NCBI GenBank assembly: GCA_036873755.1
Contig: JAVTVY010018822.1
Coordinates: 17,430 to 81,429 of the forward strand
DNA length: 64,000 nucleotides
Direction: 5' to 3'
DNA from: Hanleya hanleyi
Taxonomy: Eukaryota; Mollusca; Polyplacophora; Lepidopleurida; Hanleyidae
The notes under the pieces were generated by a model. That model saw only the letters and a list, made by a program, of their open reading frames with translations, was not told the origin of the DNA and made no database searches. Both the position numbers and the translations under genes were made by a program. The first letter of the stretch is position 1, and every line of letters begins with the position of its first letter. Shown piece after piece: positions 45,982 to 56,558 of the stretch.

Positions 45982-47721
45982 CAAAACTACTCCCAGTTGG
46001 AGAGAGAGGCATTATCAATTGTGTACGGAGTGAAAAAGCTCCATCAATATCTGTATGGCAGATGGTTTACCCTAGTAACTGACCACCAGCCCTTGACCAC
46101 CATATTTGGGCCACATACTGCTGTGCCTACTCTAGCAGCTGCACGCTTGCAGCGATGGGCACTTGTGCTTTCTGCATATCAGTATCACATTGAATTCCGG
46201 AAATCAGGTCTCCACTGTAACGCAGATGCGTTATCTAGGCTTCCTCAGAAAACACAGTTTGATCCCATAGAGCCAGAGATATTTCAGTTCTCACTGGTAG
46301 ACAGTCTTCCAGTCACCAGTCGACAGGTTAGTACAGCCACTTCAAAAGACCCCATTCTTTCTAAGGTGGTAGATTTTGTGAAATTAGGATGGCCTGACAA
46401 AGTGTTAGATGAACGTCTTCAGCCCTATTTCACTCGTAAGTTGGAATTATCGCTAGAACAAGGGTGCATTTTGTGGGGGCTTCGCGTCGTGATCCCGGAG
46501 AAACTGCAAACCCAAATACTTAGTATATTGCATGAGGGACACCCTGGTGTTTGTCGTATGAAGGCTCTAGCACGTGGTTATGTTTGGTGGCCTGGTCTTG
46601 ATGAGCGCATTGAAGTGAAAGTGAACAATTGTGTGTCATGTTCACTGGTAAGAAATGGCCCTCCCCCAGCACCTTTGAACCCTTGGCCTTGGCCCCAACG
46701 GATATGGCAGAGAGTCCATATTGATTTCGCTGAAAAAGATGGACAAAACTTCCTTATTTGCACTGATGCACACTCCAAGTGGCCAGAGGTTTGTATAATG
46801 GGATCCACCACCACAGAGAAAACCATAGCTGCCTTACGAAACTTGATTGCTAGATGGGGTCTTCCTGAAGTTGTCGTGTCGGACAATGGGCCTCAATTTA
46901 TTAGTGCCGAGTTTGAACAGTTCCTTCGATCAAACGGTATAGAACATGTTAGGGTCCCTCCGTACCACCCACAATCCAACGGTGCAGCTGAAAGGAATGT
47001 ACAAACATTCAAAAATATGATGCTCAAGCAAGTTTTCGATCCCAACTTGGGAAAACTTGATGTCCAGCACAAACTAGCAAACTTCCTCTTGTCTTACCGC
47101 AATACCCCACACACCATTACTGGTGTCACTCCCGCCGAGTTGTTCTTGAAACGCCTTCCAAGAACACGGTTGAGTTTACTGAAACCCAATCTTGCTGATC
47201 AGATCGAGAAGAAACAGATGCAACAAAAATTGCATCATGATGGGAAACAGGCACTGCGGGAACTAGAAGTAGGTCAAAATGTGTTGGTTAAAAACTTCAG
47301 ATCTGGGTTAAGGAAGTGGTTACCTGGCAAAATTGTACAGAAACTTGGACCGGTGACCTATGCCGTAGAGGTGGAGGGCAATCTCAGACATGTACACATC
47401 GATCAAATCTTGCTTAACAAAGCAAAGCTTGAAATTGAGACCCCAGCGCTAGAAACCCCAACCTCAATCAGTATAGTGCCATCCGGTTCAGGTTCCTCTA
47501 AATATCCAGGTGAGTTTGAGGTGAATCCTTCAAAACAAGATCTTGTAAAACCACAGGGTCATCCTGTGACTGAAGTCGCCAATGATGCCGTGATCAATTC
47601 ACCAGAAATGGTGAGTGCGGCGGATGGATCTAGTCGTGTTACATGTATGTCTGGTCCTGAACTGAATCCTAGAAGAAATCCATCTCGAAACCGACAACCC
47701 CCAAACAGATTGGACTTGTAA
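45982..47721 (+). CDS. Gypsy pol remainder: RNase H and integrase
   Basis: Open frame of about 574 codons with no in-frame ATG at its start; the frame is open from 45949, so a TTG at 45997 is not a convincing start. RNase H covers about residues 1-85 (EREALSIVYGVKKLHQYLYG, TDHQPLT, NADALSRLP). The integrase follows: an HHCC zinc finger (HEGHPGVCRMKALARGYVWWP...CVSC, residues 178-216), a DDE core with HIDFAEKDG, VVSDNGPQF and HPQSNGAAERNVQ, and a GPY/F-type module (KLGPVTYAVEV, about residues 447-457). The C-terminal 110 residues are Pro/Ser-rich. Protease and reverse transcriptase are absent, so the element cannot move alone, but integrase residues look intact. Ty3/gypsy is certain from the domain order RNase H-integrase; a Mag-like clade is a guess. 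Confidence 0.88.
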   Translation, partial: QNYSQLEREALSIVYGVKKLHQYLYGRWFTLVTDHQPLTTIFGPHTAVPTLAAARLQRWALVLSAYQYHIEFRKSGLHCNADALSRLPQKTQFDPIEPEIFQFSLVDSLPVTSRQVSTATSKDPILSKVVDFVKLGWPDKVLDERLQPYFTRKLELSLEQGCILWGLRVVIPEKLQTQILSILHEGHPGVCRMKALARGYVWWPGLDERIEVKVNNCVSCSLVRNGPPPAPLNPWPWPQRIWQRVHIDFAEKDGQNFLICTDAHSKWPEVCIMGSTTTEKTIAALRNLIARWGLPEVVVSDNGPQFISAEFEQFLRSNGIEHVRVPPYHPQSNGAAERNVQTFKNMMLKQVFDPNLGKLDVQHKLANFLLSYRNTPHTITGVTPAELFLKRLPRTRLSLLKPNLADQIEKKQMQQKLHHDGKQALRELEVGQNVLVKNFRSGLRKWLPGKIVQKLGPVTYAVEVEGNLRHVHIDQILLNKAKLEIETPALETPTSISIVPSGSGSSKYPGEFEVNPSKQDLVKPQGHPVTEVANDAVINSPEMVSAADGSSRVTCMSGPELNPRRNPSRNRQPPNRLDL

Positions 47722-48055
47722 CTATATGTGTGACATGATAATCGGTTCATCACAGTTTACAATCCGAATTATAATAAGACAGAAGTTATAACGTTGAGAC
47801 TAATTGGATTAACTGTACATATGTTCTGAGTTCTAATTTGTTTTCACCTTTGTGCTGACATTTTATGATGAGAAGTAAATGTGAACATATTCCACTAACA
47901 TTCCTCAAAAGTGCTATTGTTTCAGAGCACAATTACAGACATTGTTGGTTAAATCTTAAATATTGTGAGGCATCATATATCAGCCAATAGTTTGAAATGT
48001 GTTATTCTGAACTAGAATTGAGTGTATACCCATAATTCTACAACTTCTGGCATAT

Positions 48056-48066
48056 GGGGGAAGGAG
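48056..48066 (+). other. Polypurine tract
   Basis: GGGGGAAGGAG directly before the 3' LTR, the expected site for priming plus-strand DNA. Confidence 0.8.
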
Positions 48067-48221
48067 TGTGGTATAGAGTTATCTCCCCTACACCATGAAT
48101 TGGTGGTATGGAACTCTTCTGTATCTGAGGAATAAAAGGAAGGTCATTCTGGGAATACATGGCTGAATGAAGTTGTTCATGTGTTGTCATTCAAACCTCG
48201 TTTGGTACTAAATATACTACA
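48067..48221 (+). mobile_element. 3' LTR of the gypsy element
   Basis: Identical by eye to the 5' LTR (155 bp, TG...CA). Followed by ACAAC (48222-48226), which is present once at the empty site in copy 1 of the duplication (40582-40586). Confidence 0.93.
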
Positions 48222-48931
48222 ACAACCAAGTGTTCAAGTGCGTAAACATATATGAAAATAATCGCACGACTCGATTTCTGGGGAGCGGAGTTACCAATAA
48301 ACTATTTGAATCTATGCTATTTTCGATTTATTAAAACAAAAGATCAAAGGAGAATACGGCGGGCTAGCTAACTCTACGTAATTATAAAGACGGTACGGTA
48401 ACTTTCGATCAAAAGACGGTACGGTAACTTTCGATCAAAGTGAATAACAACTGTAGCGGCAATCCAGAACAAGGGGGGAACTCTTTATGGGTATGAGAAT
48501 ATACAGATGGCGCTCCTGGAACTTCTCGAGGTGCATAGATGGCGCCATTCCATCCGGGTTTGTAAAACAAAAGCAGTCGGCCATTTATGCAAGCTTCGCG
48601 CCTTTTTGCAGCGTGTGTCATGTATTCTGTTCAATTATAGTATACTGGCCTATCATGTTTATCTTAGTAAAAATGACTTAATCTGCAGCTCTGCAATCAT
48701 ACATGCATCTGTCAGTATTCTTCTATTATATGTAACAAAAGTCTGTCTAAACAATTTGTACCATTTTGCATGTACATATAACCATTTGCTAATGCTGAGG
48801 CATATGTGCGTATGTGTACATGTGGTACACAGACGTATGTATGTGTGCATGTGTGTATGAACACATTTCAACTTGATTCAGTTAAAAATCTGTCCAAGAA
48901 ACAAGTTAGTCCTTATTAATTTGATATGATT

Positions 48932-49144
48932 TTATTTTCTCAATGTTATTACATTCACGTTTAATGGTGATGAAGCCAATTGATTTTGTCAATGTTGGGC
49001 ACAACTCACACCAACGAGGAGTAAAAAGATAAATAATGTTATCTTATGCGTTTTATTCCCTCAATGTTATTTACATTAATGTTTAATGTTACTGAAGCCA
49101 ATCAGAGATGCAAATATACACTGCTGGGCACAACTCACACCAAC
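48932..49144 (+). repeat. Two direct repeats of about 90 bp
   Basis: 48932-49015 and 49052-49144 share CTCAATGTTATTACATT, GTTTAATG, GAAGCCAAT and GGGCACAACTCACACCAAC, with a period of about 120 bp. They lie just beyond the 3' end of the large minus-strand gene and could belong to its element or its 3' region. Confidence 0.7.
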
Positions 49145-49202
49145 AAAACAGCGAATGTCAAAACGATACGAGGGTTACCAGTTCAAAAATGTATTGTATG
49201 AT

Positions 49203-52200
49203 TTACACAATTAGAAGATCACCTCTTTTCAAATCCTGCAGTAAGGGAAATTTCCAGCTAGCACCTTCCTCATCAAGATCATACTTGATCCAGTATTCTG
49301 TTTTGATCGGACTGGACTCTACCTGTTTAGCCACCGATAGAACAACGGCATCAAACCAATGTGCCTTGTCCTCTCCTTCTTCAGCACAGTTGAACAAGAT
49401 GCGATTCCCCACCAGGTCTTCTGGATTCTTCATCAGGTCAGGTAGTCTTTCTTTCTGGCACTGCACTATACGAGCATGTCGGGATTTTTGAATGCGCTCC
49501 TTGGCCTTGGTTTTTTGTTCCAGGAATCGGTCATGTCGAATCTCTGAACTCCTGAGTAGTGCTGGTTGATTTAAAGTTGGCACATCTGTGACAGAAGCAA
49601 AATGAATGACGTCTTTCAAATTGCTAATTAGTTGGTCATCTGTAAATATCACGCGTTTCCCGTTGACAGTTTTCGACTGGTAGAATAATTCCTTCTGTGC
49701 CTTAACCTCTAACACGTAACGATGGAAATTTAACTGTGAGATAACAATGCTGCGAATCACCTTTCCCTCACGTCTCAGATTTGATAAATGCAAGTCTGTC
49801 TGCTCAGCCGTTGTCCAAACACCTCCAACCTCTGACACCGCGTTAGTCAGCAAAACGGTTCTCTCCATGCTCTTCTTCTCTGCATCTGCCTTGGCCTTCT
49901 GTTTCTCCATAATCAGTTTTCGTTTCTGGTCCCGAATAGATTCCTTGCGTGCTGGAAAAATGTTGCGAGCTCGTAGGACACTGTCTCTTGCTACCTTCAT
50001 CAGTTTTGCCCTTTCTGCTGGTCGTTTTCCATCCAACCATCTTGCTGTTTTATTGTTCATCCACAAGGTAAGTGTTTCGATGAGCGGGATGGATGCTGCC
50101 GGTTTGTTCCTCATCAGCATGTCCAAGATCGCGAAGTGACGCTCCGAGGCACTGTTTGTTGTTGATACATTAGATGTTTGTTTCATTTGGCTGTCCGTTA
50201 CATCTGCATACTTGCCTCCAGGTAGTTGATCCTTTGCTTGTCGTTCCAGGATGAGAAGAAGGGCATGCATCAGCAGCTCCAGAGCTTGTTGTGTCAGCAA
50301 GTCTAACTCCTCGTCATTCGTGTCGGCGAAGAGAGCATCATAGAGGCAGTCCTGGTGTATGTTAAGTGTATTGCCTTCATCGACGGTGAACATCTTTTCC
50401 CCTGTCATCAAATCTGATGCGTCACTGCTCCAGGACTCCAGCTGTGCTTGCATGATGGCCAGGTACTGGTTGGTTTCCAGGATGTTAGTTTTGCTCTCCA
50501 GCATTCTCCAGAATGGGCCTGTGATGACCTTGTCAACAATTCCGAGAGCCCGTATTCCTGCGATGTTCACTTTATTTGACAAATCCTCTTGAACAGCGCG
50601 TAAAAGCCCATTAGGATTTGGCCAGGAAGCAATGAAGGTTTTCATGTCATTCACATGATAATATACAGCCGCTGCATCGTAAAAAAGGACGTTAAACCTG
50701 TTGCCGCGGTAAGAAATAAGCTCCAATTCCTTGTTCTGTGTACCCAAGAATGCCAGAAAATGTGAAGCCACTCCAGACTCCTCTGATCCATGTGGATGAA
50801 AAGCTTTCACAGCTGTTTGCACCAAGCGCGCAGATCCAGATTCAGTGCTGCTGGAAAATGATTGGCTACCTGGTCGTTCCAGTGTGATGCTGTCAAAAGC
50901 CGATAAAGATTTGTCACATTCGGAGGCAAAGTTCACCAGCAGATGCAGCTTGCAGAAAAAATTTCCCATATCCGATATCTGTGATTGGATTCGTGGTTCT
51001 AATTGGTCCCATGTGTCGATGACTTTCGGCAGAAACTTCTCACGTAGTCCTTGCAGCTTTCTGTTGAAACACAGGTTAGTTGAACCGAGATCGGTCATTG
51101 TGTTCTTAATGGAAACCACCAATCTCTCCACATGGTCCTCGGCATCGATGCCGCCACCAATGACCTCACTAAGCTCATCCATACAGTCTGTGAATGTCTG
51201 CATAATTGATTCCGCATCTGTTTTCCCCATTTCACGTAAACCCACAGAAAGAGTTTCATTGGCACCTAGTGTTATCTGAAAATTCTGGAATTGTCTGTGT
51301 CGCTTAGTAGTGCCATCCGTATGCAAAGTACTTCCCACAATATTACTGGTGCCTGGATCTGATGACTGAAGCATGGCTTCTCCAACTTGAACATATCCGA
51401 GATGTCTGGCTTCCACCATCAGTCTTGACTTGAGTGAATTAGAGGGAAGAGCCTTCTCATCTACATGAATGGATGCTAATTTAGCTAAAACAATTCTGAT
51501 AACAGAATTTATTTTACTCAAGCTCACATTCAGAGATAGAAGTTCCATCACAACCTGTCTGATGTCATCTGTGTATCTGCCATCTTGAAATGTCCGTATT
51601 TCATCTTCTTGTAACAATAAATGCACTTCTTGTAAAGTCTTGTTCTCGTTTTCTAGAAATTGTACTCGTAATTTCAGCTCATCAATCTCCTGAATGTTCA
51701 TTTCTATTTCAGACACTTGGTTTTGATTTCCTTCTCCAACTTTCCCTTTCAGCTTGTCAACTTTTTTCTGCAGTGCTCGCTTTTTCTTCCTGCTTTCCTC
51801 CAGTTTCGCTCCAATATTCTGGTATCTTTCATGTTCGACCTGTAGGTTCTGTACTGTGTCCTCGAGTTCCCGTCTTGTGATGTCCTCGTCCATCCTTCTT
51901 CGTTTCATTTCCGCCAATTCTTCTAACTGTTGGCTGATTGCTGAGTCTCTCCGCTTTAGTTTTTTGTTCATGTTTCTTTTCGTCGCAGTCAACTGGTCCT
52001 GAATATCATCCAACTGTGCACATTTGCTTTGAAAATCTTCCTGCAGTTTCTCGTATTTTGTTTTCAGATCTGCATGCTCTCGAGTTCTGTTCTTCTTGAG
52101 TTCCTCTTCATAGTCTTGATTGACAGCCTCTACACCAAACATGGCATTATCATATATCCCTTGGAGAATGTCAAATTCTTCACGTTCCATTTGAATTTCT

Positions 52201-52637
52201 TCTTCCTCTTTCGCACGTTTCTCCTGCAGTCGTGTTTTCATTGTTGTTTCGGGAACACTATGATTACCACTCTCATTTGAACTGCTTTGCTCTTCATTTC
52301 CTGTGTTTTCTGTAGATGTACACACAGGAAAAACAAACGCCTTGTCTAAATACTCCTCCTTTTCGGATTTCCGACTTCTTAATTCTGTGACTTTCTTGTA
52401 AACGCGGGTAAACTTTGTGTACAAAACTTTACAATCCGCCGATTCGGAAGTACATGCAATACAAATAACTGAGGGATTCGTTTTCTCAATTACTGTATTG
52501 TACTTGGAAAGAAATCTACTGACGGTTTCTGTGAAACTACATTTGGCAGTCAGACACTCTAAGTAATGGTCGTATACATTCCTGTTTGACAAGGGGGACG
52601 CGGCTGTCGAACAGGAGGCCATAATTATGTTCTTCAA
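49203..52637 (-). CDS. 1144-residue intronless coiled-coil protein, possible DDE/RNase H-fold transposase
   Basis: The longest intact gene here. Residues 1-110 hold spaced cysteines (C28, C33, C59, C62, C69) that could bind zinc. Residues 135-345 are a long charged coiled coil, rich in Glu, Lys and Arg with heptad-like spacing. A globular region follows with HTDGTTK (D441), NTMTDLGSTNLCFN (D516), FFCKLHLL (C562-x2-H565) and SASERHFAILD (E832). Asp-Asp-CxxH-Glu in this order recalls hAT-like and related transposases with a CxxH helix, but I cannot show the fold. Residues 900-925 are again helical and basic. The last 70 residues (VGNRILFNCAEEGED...WIKYDLDEEGASWKFPLL) look like a small Tudor/chromo-type barrel. 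Start: ATG at 52637; the second Met (codon 6) is equally possible. No frame damage. No terminal repeats were found, so it may be a domesticated or host gene. I believe related uncharacterised proteins occur in several invertebrates; this is memory, not a search. Confidence 0.85.
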   Translation of the reverse strand: MKNIIMASCSTAASPLSNRNVYDHYLECLTAKCSFTETVSRFLSKYNTVIEKTNPSVICIACTSESADCKVLYTKFTRVYKKVTELRSRKSEKEEYLDKAFVFPVCTSTENTGNEEQSSSNESGNHSVPETTMKTRLQEKRAKEEEEIQMEREEFDILQGIYDNAMFGVEAVNQDYEEELKKNRTREHADLKTKYEKLQEDFQSKCAQLDDIQDQLTATKRNMNKKLKRRDSAISQQLEELAEMKRRRMDEDITRRELEDTVQNLQVEHERYQNIGAKLEESRKKKRALQKKVDKLKGKVGEGNQNQVSEIEMNIQEIDELKLRVQFLENENKTLQEVHLLLQEDEIRTFQDGRYTDDIRQVVMELLSLNVSLSKINSVIRIVLAKLASIHVDEKALPSNSLKSRLMVEARHLGYVQVGEAMLQSSDPGTSNIVGSTLHTDGTTKRHRQFQNFQITLGANETLSVGLREMGKTDAESIMQTFTDCMDELSEVIGGGIDAEDHVERLVVSIKNTMTDLGSTNLCFNRKLQGLREKFLPKVIDTWDQLEPRIQSQISDMGNFFCKLHLLVNFASECDKSLSAFDSITLERPGSQSFSSSTESGSARLVQTAVKAFHPHGSEESGVASHFLAFLGTQNKELELISYRGNRFNVLFYDAAAVYYHVNDMKTFIASWPNPNGLLRAVQEDLSNKVNIAGIRALGIVDKVITGPFWRMLESKTNILETNQYLAIMQAQLESWSSDASDLMTGEKMFTVDEGNTLNIHQDCLYDALFADTNDEELDLLTQQALELLMHALLLILERQAKDQLPGGKYADVTDSQMKQTSNVSTTNSASERHFAILDMLMRNKPAASIPLIETLTLWMNNKTARWLDGKRPAERAKLMKVARDSVLRARNIFPARKESIRDQKRKLIMEKQKAKADAEKKSMERTVLLTNAVSEVGGVWTTAEQTDLHLSNLRREGKVIRSIVISQLNFHRYVLEVKAQKELFYQSKTVNGKRVIFTDDQLISNLKDVIHFASVTDVPTLNQPALLRSSEIRHDRFLEQKTKAKERIQKSRHARIVQCQKERLPDLMKNPEDLVGNRILFNCAEEGEDKAHWFDAVVLSVAKQVESSPIKTEYWIKYDLDEEGASWKFPLLQDLKRGDLLIV

Positions 52638-53603
52638 AAGAATGGAAATTTAGTTTTAACACTGCTCAGTATCTTAGACACGGTTGTAAATATTTATACG
52701 AGTCTACCAGAAGACGTCTGCGAAATATTAATTATTATTAAATGTTTTAATGTTAAAGACCTTAAATATAATTAATTTCGATCTTCAAATTGTTCCAGTA
52801 ATTATTACTCAGGGTCAATTACTCACCAACAATGATCCTTATTCTAAATCTTTAATAAATAACTTTGTGTTTACTAAATCTATGACTATGTATATTAATT
52901 TTAGTAAGCCTAAATAGGATTTTAAGCAGGGAAATATTGGCCACAAACTTCAAGAATTAAATCTAACGGGTTGCTATTTCATGGATTATTCCATGATGCT
53001 CAAACTGAATTATCTTCTGATTTATGTGAACTCAACAATAAAACACCAATAAGTGGCAGAATATACAACAACAACACCAACGTTAATTTCAAACGATCAA
53101 CAACGGTCCAAAATTCACTTGATGTGAAACGAAATTTTACACACAAGAAAATAGATCAATCGATAAAATTCTTCCTCTGAAGCAGAGATGTTATTTTCTG
53201 CGCTATTTCAGCCTTATACTGGCGATTTTATCAAAATTTCAAGGAGAGAATGGGAAATCGTGTGTGTACTTGAAAATCAGCTTTTCAAGAGAACGCACTT
53301 CTGATTACGTAACGGAATATTTAAATTAGAAAGTGCACGTCATCGCTTTGGTAGAGTGATCTTGGCGTGTACGCTTGAAGAACACGTGGTGTTCAAAGTT
53401 CATGCGCGCTGCAACAAGTTGCCTGTGTGTTTTGTCGATGGTCGGTCGAGGATACTCTTTTCGGAAATTAAATACACCGCTGATCGTGACTGAAATCAGG
53501 CGCAAAGGTAATAATAAGTGCGCCATTGAGATGTTCGAGTTACCACCAGGGAAATGTATTTGTCGTCGGCATAGCGGTGAGGGAAGGGAGACGCTATGAA
53601 TCT
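52638..53603. other. 5' flank of the 1144-residue gene
   Basis: AT-rich sequence with no clear gene. Short ORFs (for example 52971-53180) show no motif, and no TATA box or terminal repeat stands out. Confidence 0.4.
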
Positions 53604-53658
53604 TAGCTACTCACGAGTATGAGGGCTATGCTCGTGAGGGCTATATATTATTTAGCTA
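53604..53658. mobile_element. Miniature relative of the foldback MITE
   Basis: Starts and ends with TAGCTA and contains GAGTATGAGGGCTAT and GGGCTATATATTATTTAGCTA, nearly the end sequence of 42015-42507. It has an inner CTCACGAG/CTCGTGAG hairpin. Only about 55 bp. Confidence 0.6.
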
Positions 53659-53879
53659 TATATGACTCTCTATGCCAATCCATTGTTTATATATTTTTTA
53701 TAACATGAAATATAATATTCAGTGTATGCCCTAGAAACGCATTTATATATCAATTTGGAAACACTTATAACCCATGGAGATAAATGATAAAACATTCTGT
53801 TAACATCCATTCCATAGACCTGTCAATAATAGGTCAAGTTCGTGTAAATCAGTTCATCAAGGGGCTAGACTGGCTGCAC

Positions 53880-54422
53880 CTTGTTGAATAGAATAGAATT
53901 TATTGACCAATCAAGGTGCCCTCATGGAGCGTACAATCAATGCTCCCCCAGCCCTGATTTAAATCATCTGAATAAACATTCCCCCCTCCCCATTTGTATT
54001 CCCCACTCAATTAAACATTACCAAACTATGATAGTCACGACACAATGGTTGTTACATTTTGAAGACTATATAACACGGACAAGTGAGTGAATTCTAATCC
54101 ATAGTTGGCAAAATAGGCCTACACAGTTGATATGGTACTGTTACACGGAGTGTTGGAACTCGCACTTCTTGTATTACTCACACAAGTTCTCTTAAGGAGA
54201 AACACTGGTGCAAATACTTTCCCAAAGAGTTACATATAATACTATCCTCACAACTCAGTAGCCATATGAACTGTTCATGTATCTTGTAACTACTAAACTT
54301 AGAATTTGAAGCACATACTTCTGAAAAGAGTTTCTGTCTCTGACTATCAAATTTTCTACACTCTAATAAAAAGTGCATCTCATCTTCTATTGCCCCCGAA
54401 TTGCATATTTCACAAAGACGGC
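53880..54422 (-). pseudogene. LINE 3'-end fragment
   Basis: The minus-strand frame from about 54422 gives RLCEICNSGAIEDEMHFLLEC, the C-x2-C...H-x4-C tail of a CR1/Jockey-like LINE polymerase. It runs to a stop at 54178, followed by 3' UTR to about 53880 with a TTCTATTCTATT tail typical of such insertions. The 5' side is truncated, as usual for LINE copies. The 5' junction interrupts the transposase gene at 54422/54423. Confidence 0.75.
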
Positions 54423-55366
54423 TTCCTGGGGGTACTTATGAATTTGGCCCTTTCGTTGTTATAAATTTTCTGGAAGGGTCCGAAGCATCCAACACCCAAA
54501 GGTTGCAAAACGTGGCTTGTATGAGGTGGGAGGACAAAGAGGATGATATTACGTTCCTTCGCCCAATCAATGATATCCAGTGTCACGTGAGATTTATGAC
54601 CATCGTACAGAAGAAGTAGTGGCTTGGAGGCATCCCGCCCTTGTGTATATTTCAGGAAATGCTTTTCGAGATACTTCTTGAAAATTTCCGTATTCGACCA
54701 TCCACTTTCGCTCACCGATCCAGCGACACCAGCTGTTGCACCTGTAAGCAGTTCGGCCCTCATCCTCTTACCAGGGAACACAAAATATGGGGGAATAGCT
54801 GATCCCAAATCATTACCAGCTCCTAAAACTATAACATTCTTGGATTTTCCACTTGTGATTGCAATTGTTGTGGCCTTCTTCTCTGCCACAACAAAAGGAG
54901 GGGTGTGATCCGATGATATACCCTTTTCGTCAACGTTGTAAATGCACTCCGGCTTGTCAGTCAAGTTGTATTTGGTCATAATTTTACCCAGTTCATCAAA
55001 GTAAGCAGCAACCGTTTCTTCGCATGTCCCTTTGTCACGTGCTATTTCCAGAGATCTGGGCTTTTTCACTGCTAAGTTTGGCCATCTTGTCATGAAATTC
55101 CGAAACCATTGGAGGGAAAGGGGCTTTCCTTTAGGACGTAACCCAAGGTCGGCAGCCAAATCCGTGGCAAGATTGCACACCTCTGTACGGGTAAAACCAT
55201 ATCCCACTCTAGCCAGAAGGGCAATGTGATCGGCAAGCCTTGCCTCTTGTTCCAGTGGAATGAGTGGGGCTGGCCCAGACTTCACTGTGTCAGTGTTCAC
55301 GGCACCAATGGTACGCTGTCGAAGAGTTATCTCCGGAACACGATGTAGCCTGGCAGCCATTTTTGG
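54410..55366 (-). pseudogene. Pogo/jerky-like transposase, main exon, 3'-truncated
   Basis: Exon from an acceptor at 55367-55368 (AG on the minus strand); the first ATG is at 55360. Order: end of the psq-type helix-turn-helix (AARLHRVPEITLRQR), the CENP-B/Tc5-type DNA-binding half (WFRNFMTRWPNLAVKKPRS, about residues 84-102), then the DDE_1 catalytic domain. First Asp in IYNVDEKGIS, second in LLLYDGHKSHVT. The third position, normally Asp in LQPLDVG-type motifs, reads LQPLGVGCFGP (codon GGT), so the catalytic triad is broken. The frame ends at 54410 because a LINE fragment replaces the 3' part. Such proteins move pogo/Tigger elements or are domesticated as jerky/CENP-B-like DNA-binding proteins. 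No matching terminal repeats were found around it. Confidence 0.85.
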
Positions 55367-56558
55367 CTCATTTCACGTCACGTAAGTAACATTTTTATTC
55401 CTTTTTGGAAGTTTGCTCACTCAGCCAGAAAAGAGGAAAAATACTTTACAGCTACAACCTCATAAGTATATTAGAGTAGTATCCTGCCATCTATATGAGA
55501 AATGTTACAACTCTTCATTCACTTGATTAGTTCACAGAGCTTGATTTGTGCTCTGTCACGTAAGTAACGCAGAGAATTAAGGCATTTTTCTCATTTTCTT
55601 CTTCTAATTAAAAATCGTCTGATTTGATTGGGAAAATCTACCCAATTGATGATATATATTCTTGATATGAGAGTGAACAAGCACACAATATACATGTTTT
55701 TTGGCATATTTATTTTAAGTGCGTTCTAATACTTAATTAAGCAACACTGGTAGTGTCACGTAAGTAACAAAAAGGCGTCACGTAAGTAACATGACATAAT
55801 GAAATGTTATGGTGAGGATATCCCAGTAGTCCACATTGCTTCTCTGGATGTACTCGAAGGCATTATATTAGACAGTAAAATTTAATATGTATTGTACATT
55901 GTGGTAAAGAATTTATCCAATGAAATGCTGAGTCTATACTCAATCATGATAATGTGTACCAGAGATAACAATGTAACGTTGAGAGCATGAATTAAAATCT
56001 TTATATAACTATCATGATTATAAATTTTCAGCATCTTTATTGCAATGTGCAATAAACAGAGATGCACTTGCAGTACTAAAATGTAAATACATGGCTATCA
56101 GGGGCCAAGATGACTGTCACCAATACGAGATGATGAGGTTGATGCAAGTGACCAAAGTTAGACCATACCGAAAGCAATTTGGATTGGAAAATCATTGAAA
56201 AATATTGTAATGTAATACCACCCACTAAAAAAATGCAAGAAAACATGGCTAGTGTGTGATTCTTCAATCACATACTAAAGAATCTATATCATATTGTGGA
56301 GATTTTCACTTTCAGATCTGGTGATCTGTTTGGCGATTTTTAATCATAAGAAAAGAGCCTCTGTGTTACTTATATGAGTGCACAAATCTAGATCTGTCAT
56401 CTAATCAAGTGAATGAAAGATGTAACATGTTCCATTGATAAGTTACAGGATACTACAATATATTTATGAGATTGTAGCTGTAAAGTTTTTCTTTCCTTTT
56501 ATCTGGCTGAGTGAGCAAACTAAAGAAACTGAATAAAAATGTTACATGGAGTGAAATC
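55367..56558. repeat. Large foldback repeat within the transposase intron
   Basis: The left arm (about 55367-55550: TTTGCTCACTCAGCCAG, ACTTTACAGCTACAA, CATTCACTTGATTAG) pairs with the right arm (about 56395-56558: CTAATCAAGTGAATG, TTGTAGCTGTAAAG, CTGGCTGAGTGAGCAAA). The arms are about 170 bp, imperfect; the interior of about 850 bp has no gene. It lies inside the inferred intron 55367-57458. Confidence 0.75.

Larger units (their letters stand above)
43276..48890. repeat. Segmental duplication, copy 2, interrupted by a gypsy element
   Basis: 43276-45234 and 48222-48890 match 38609-41213 in order. The break at 45234/48222 corresponds to position 40586 of copy 1, the empty target of the retrotransposon. 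Confidence 0.92.

Noticed and set aside
48487..48871. 117- and 70-codon ORFs in the duplicated block (also at 40774-41195)
   Set aside because: They differ between the two duplicate copies by frame-changing indels and include low-complexity GTGT/CATGTG sequence; not genes.
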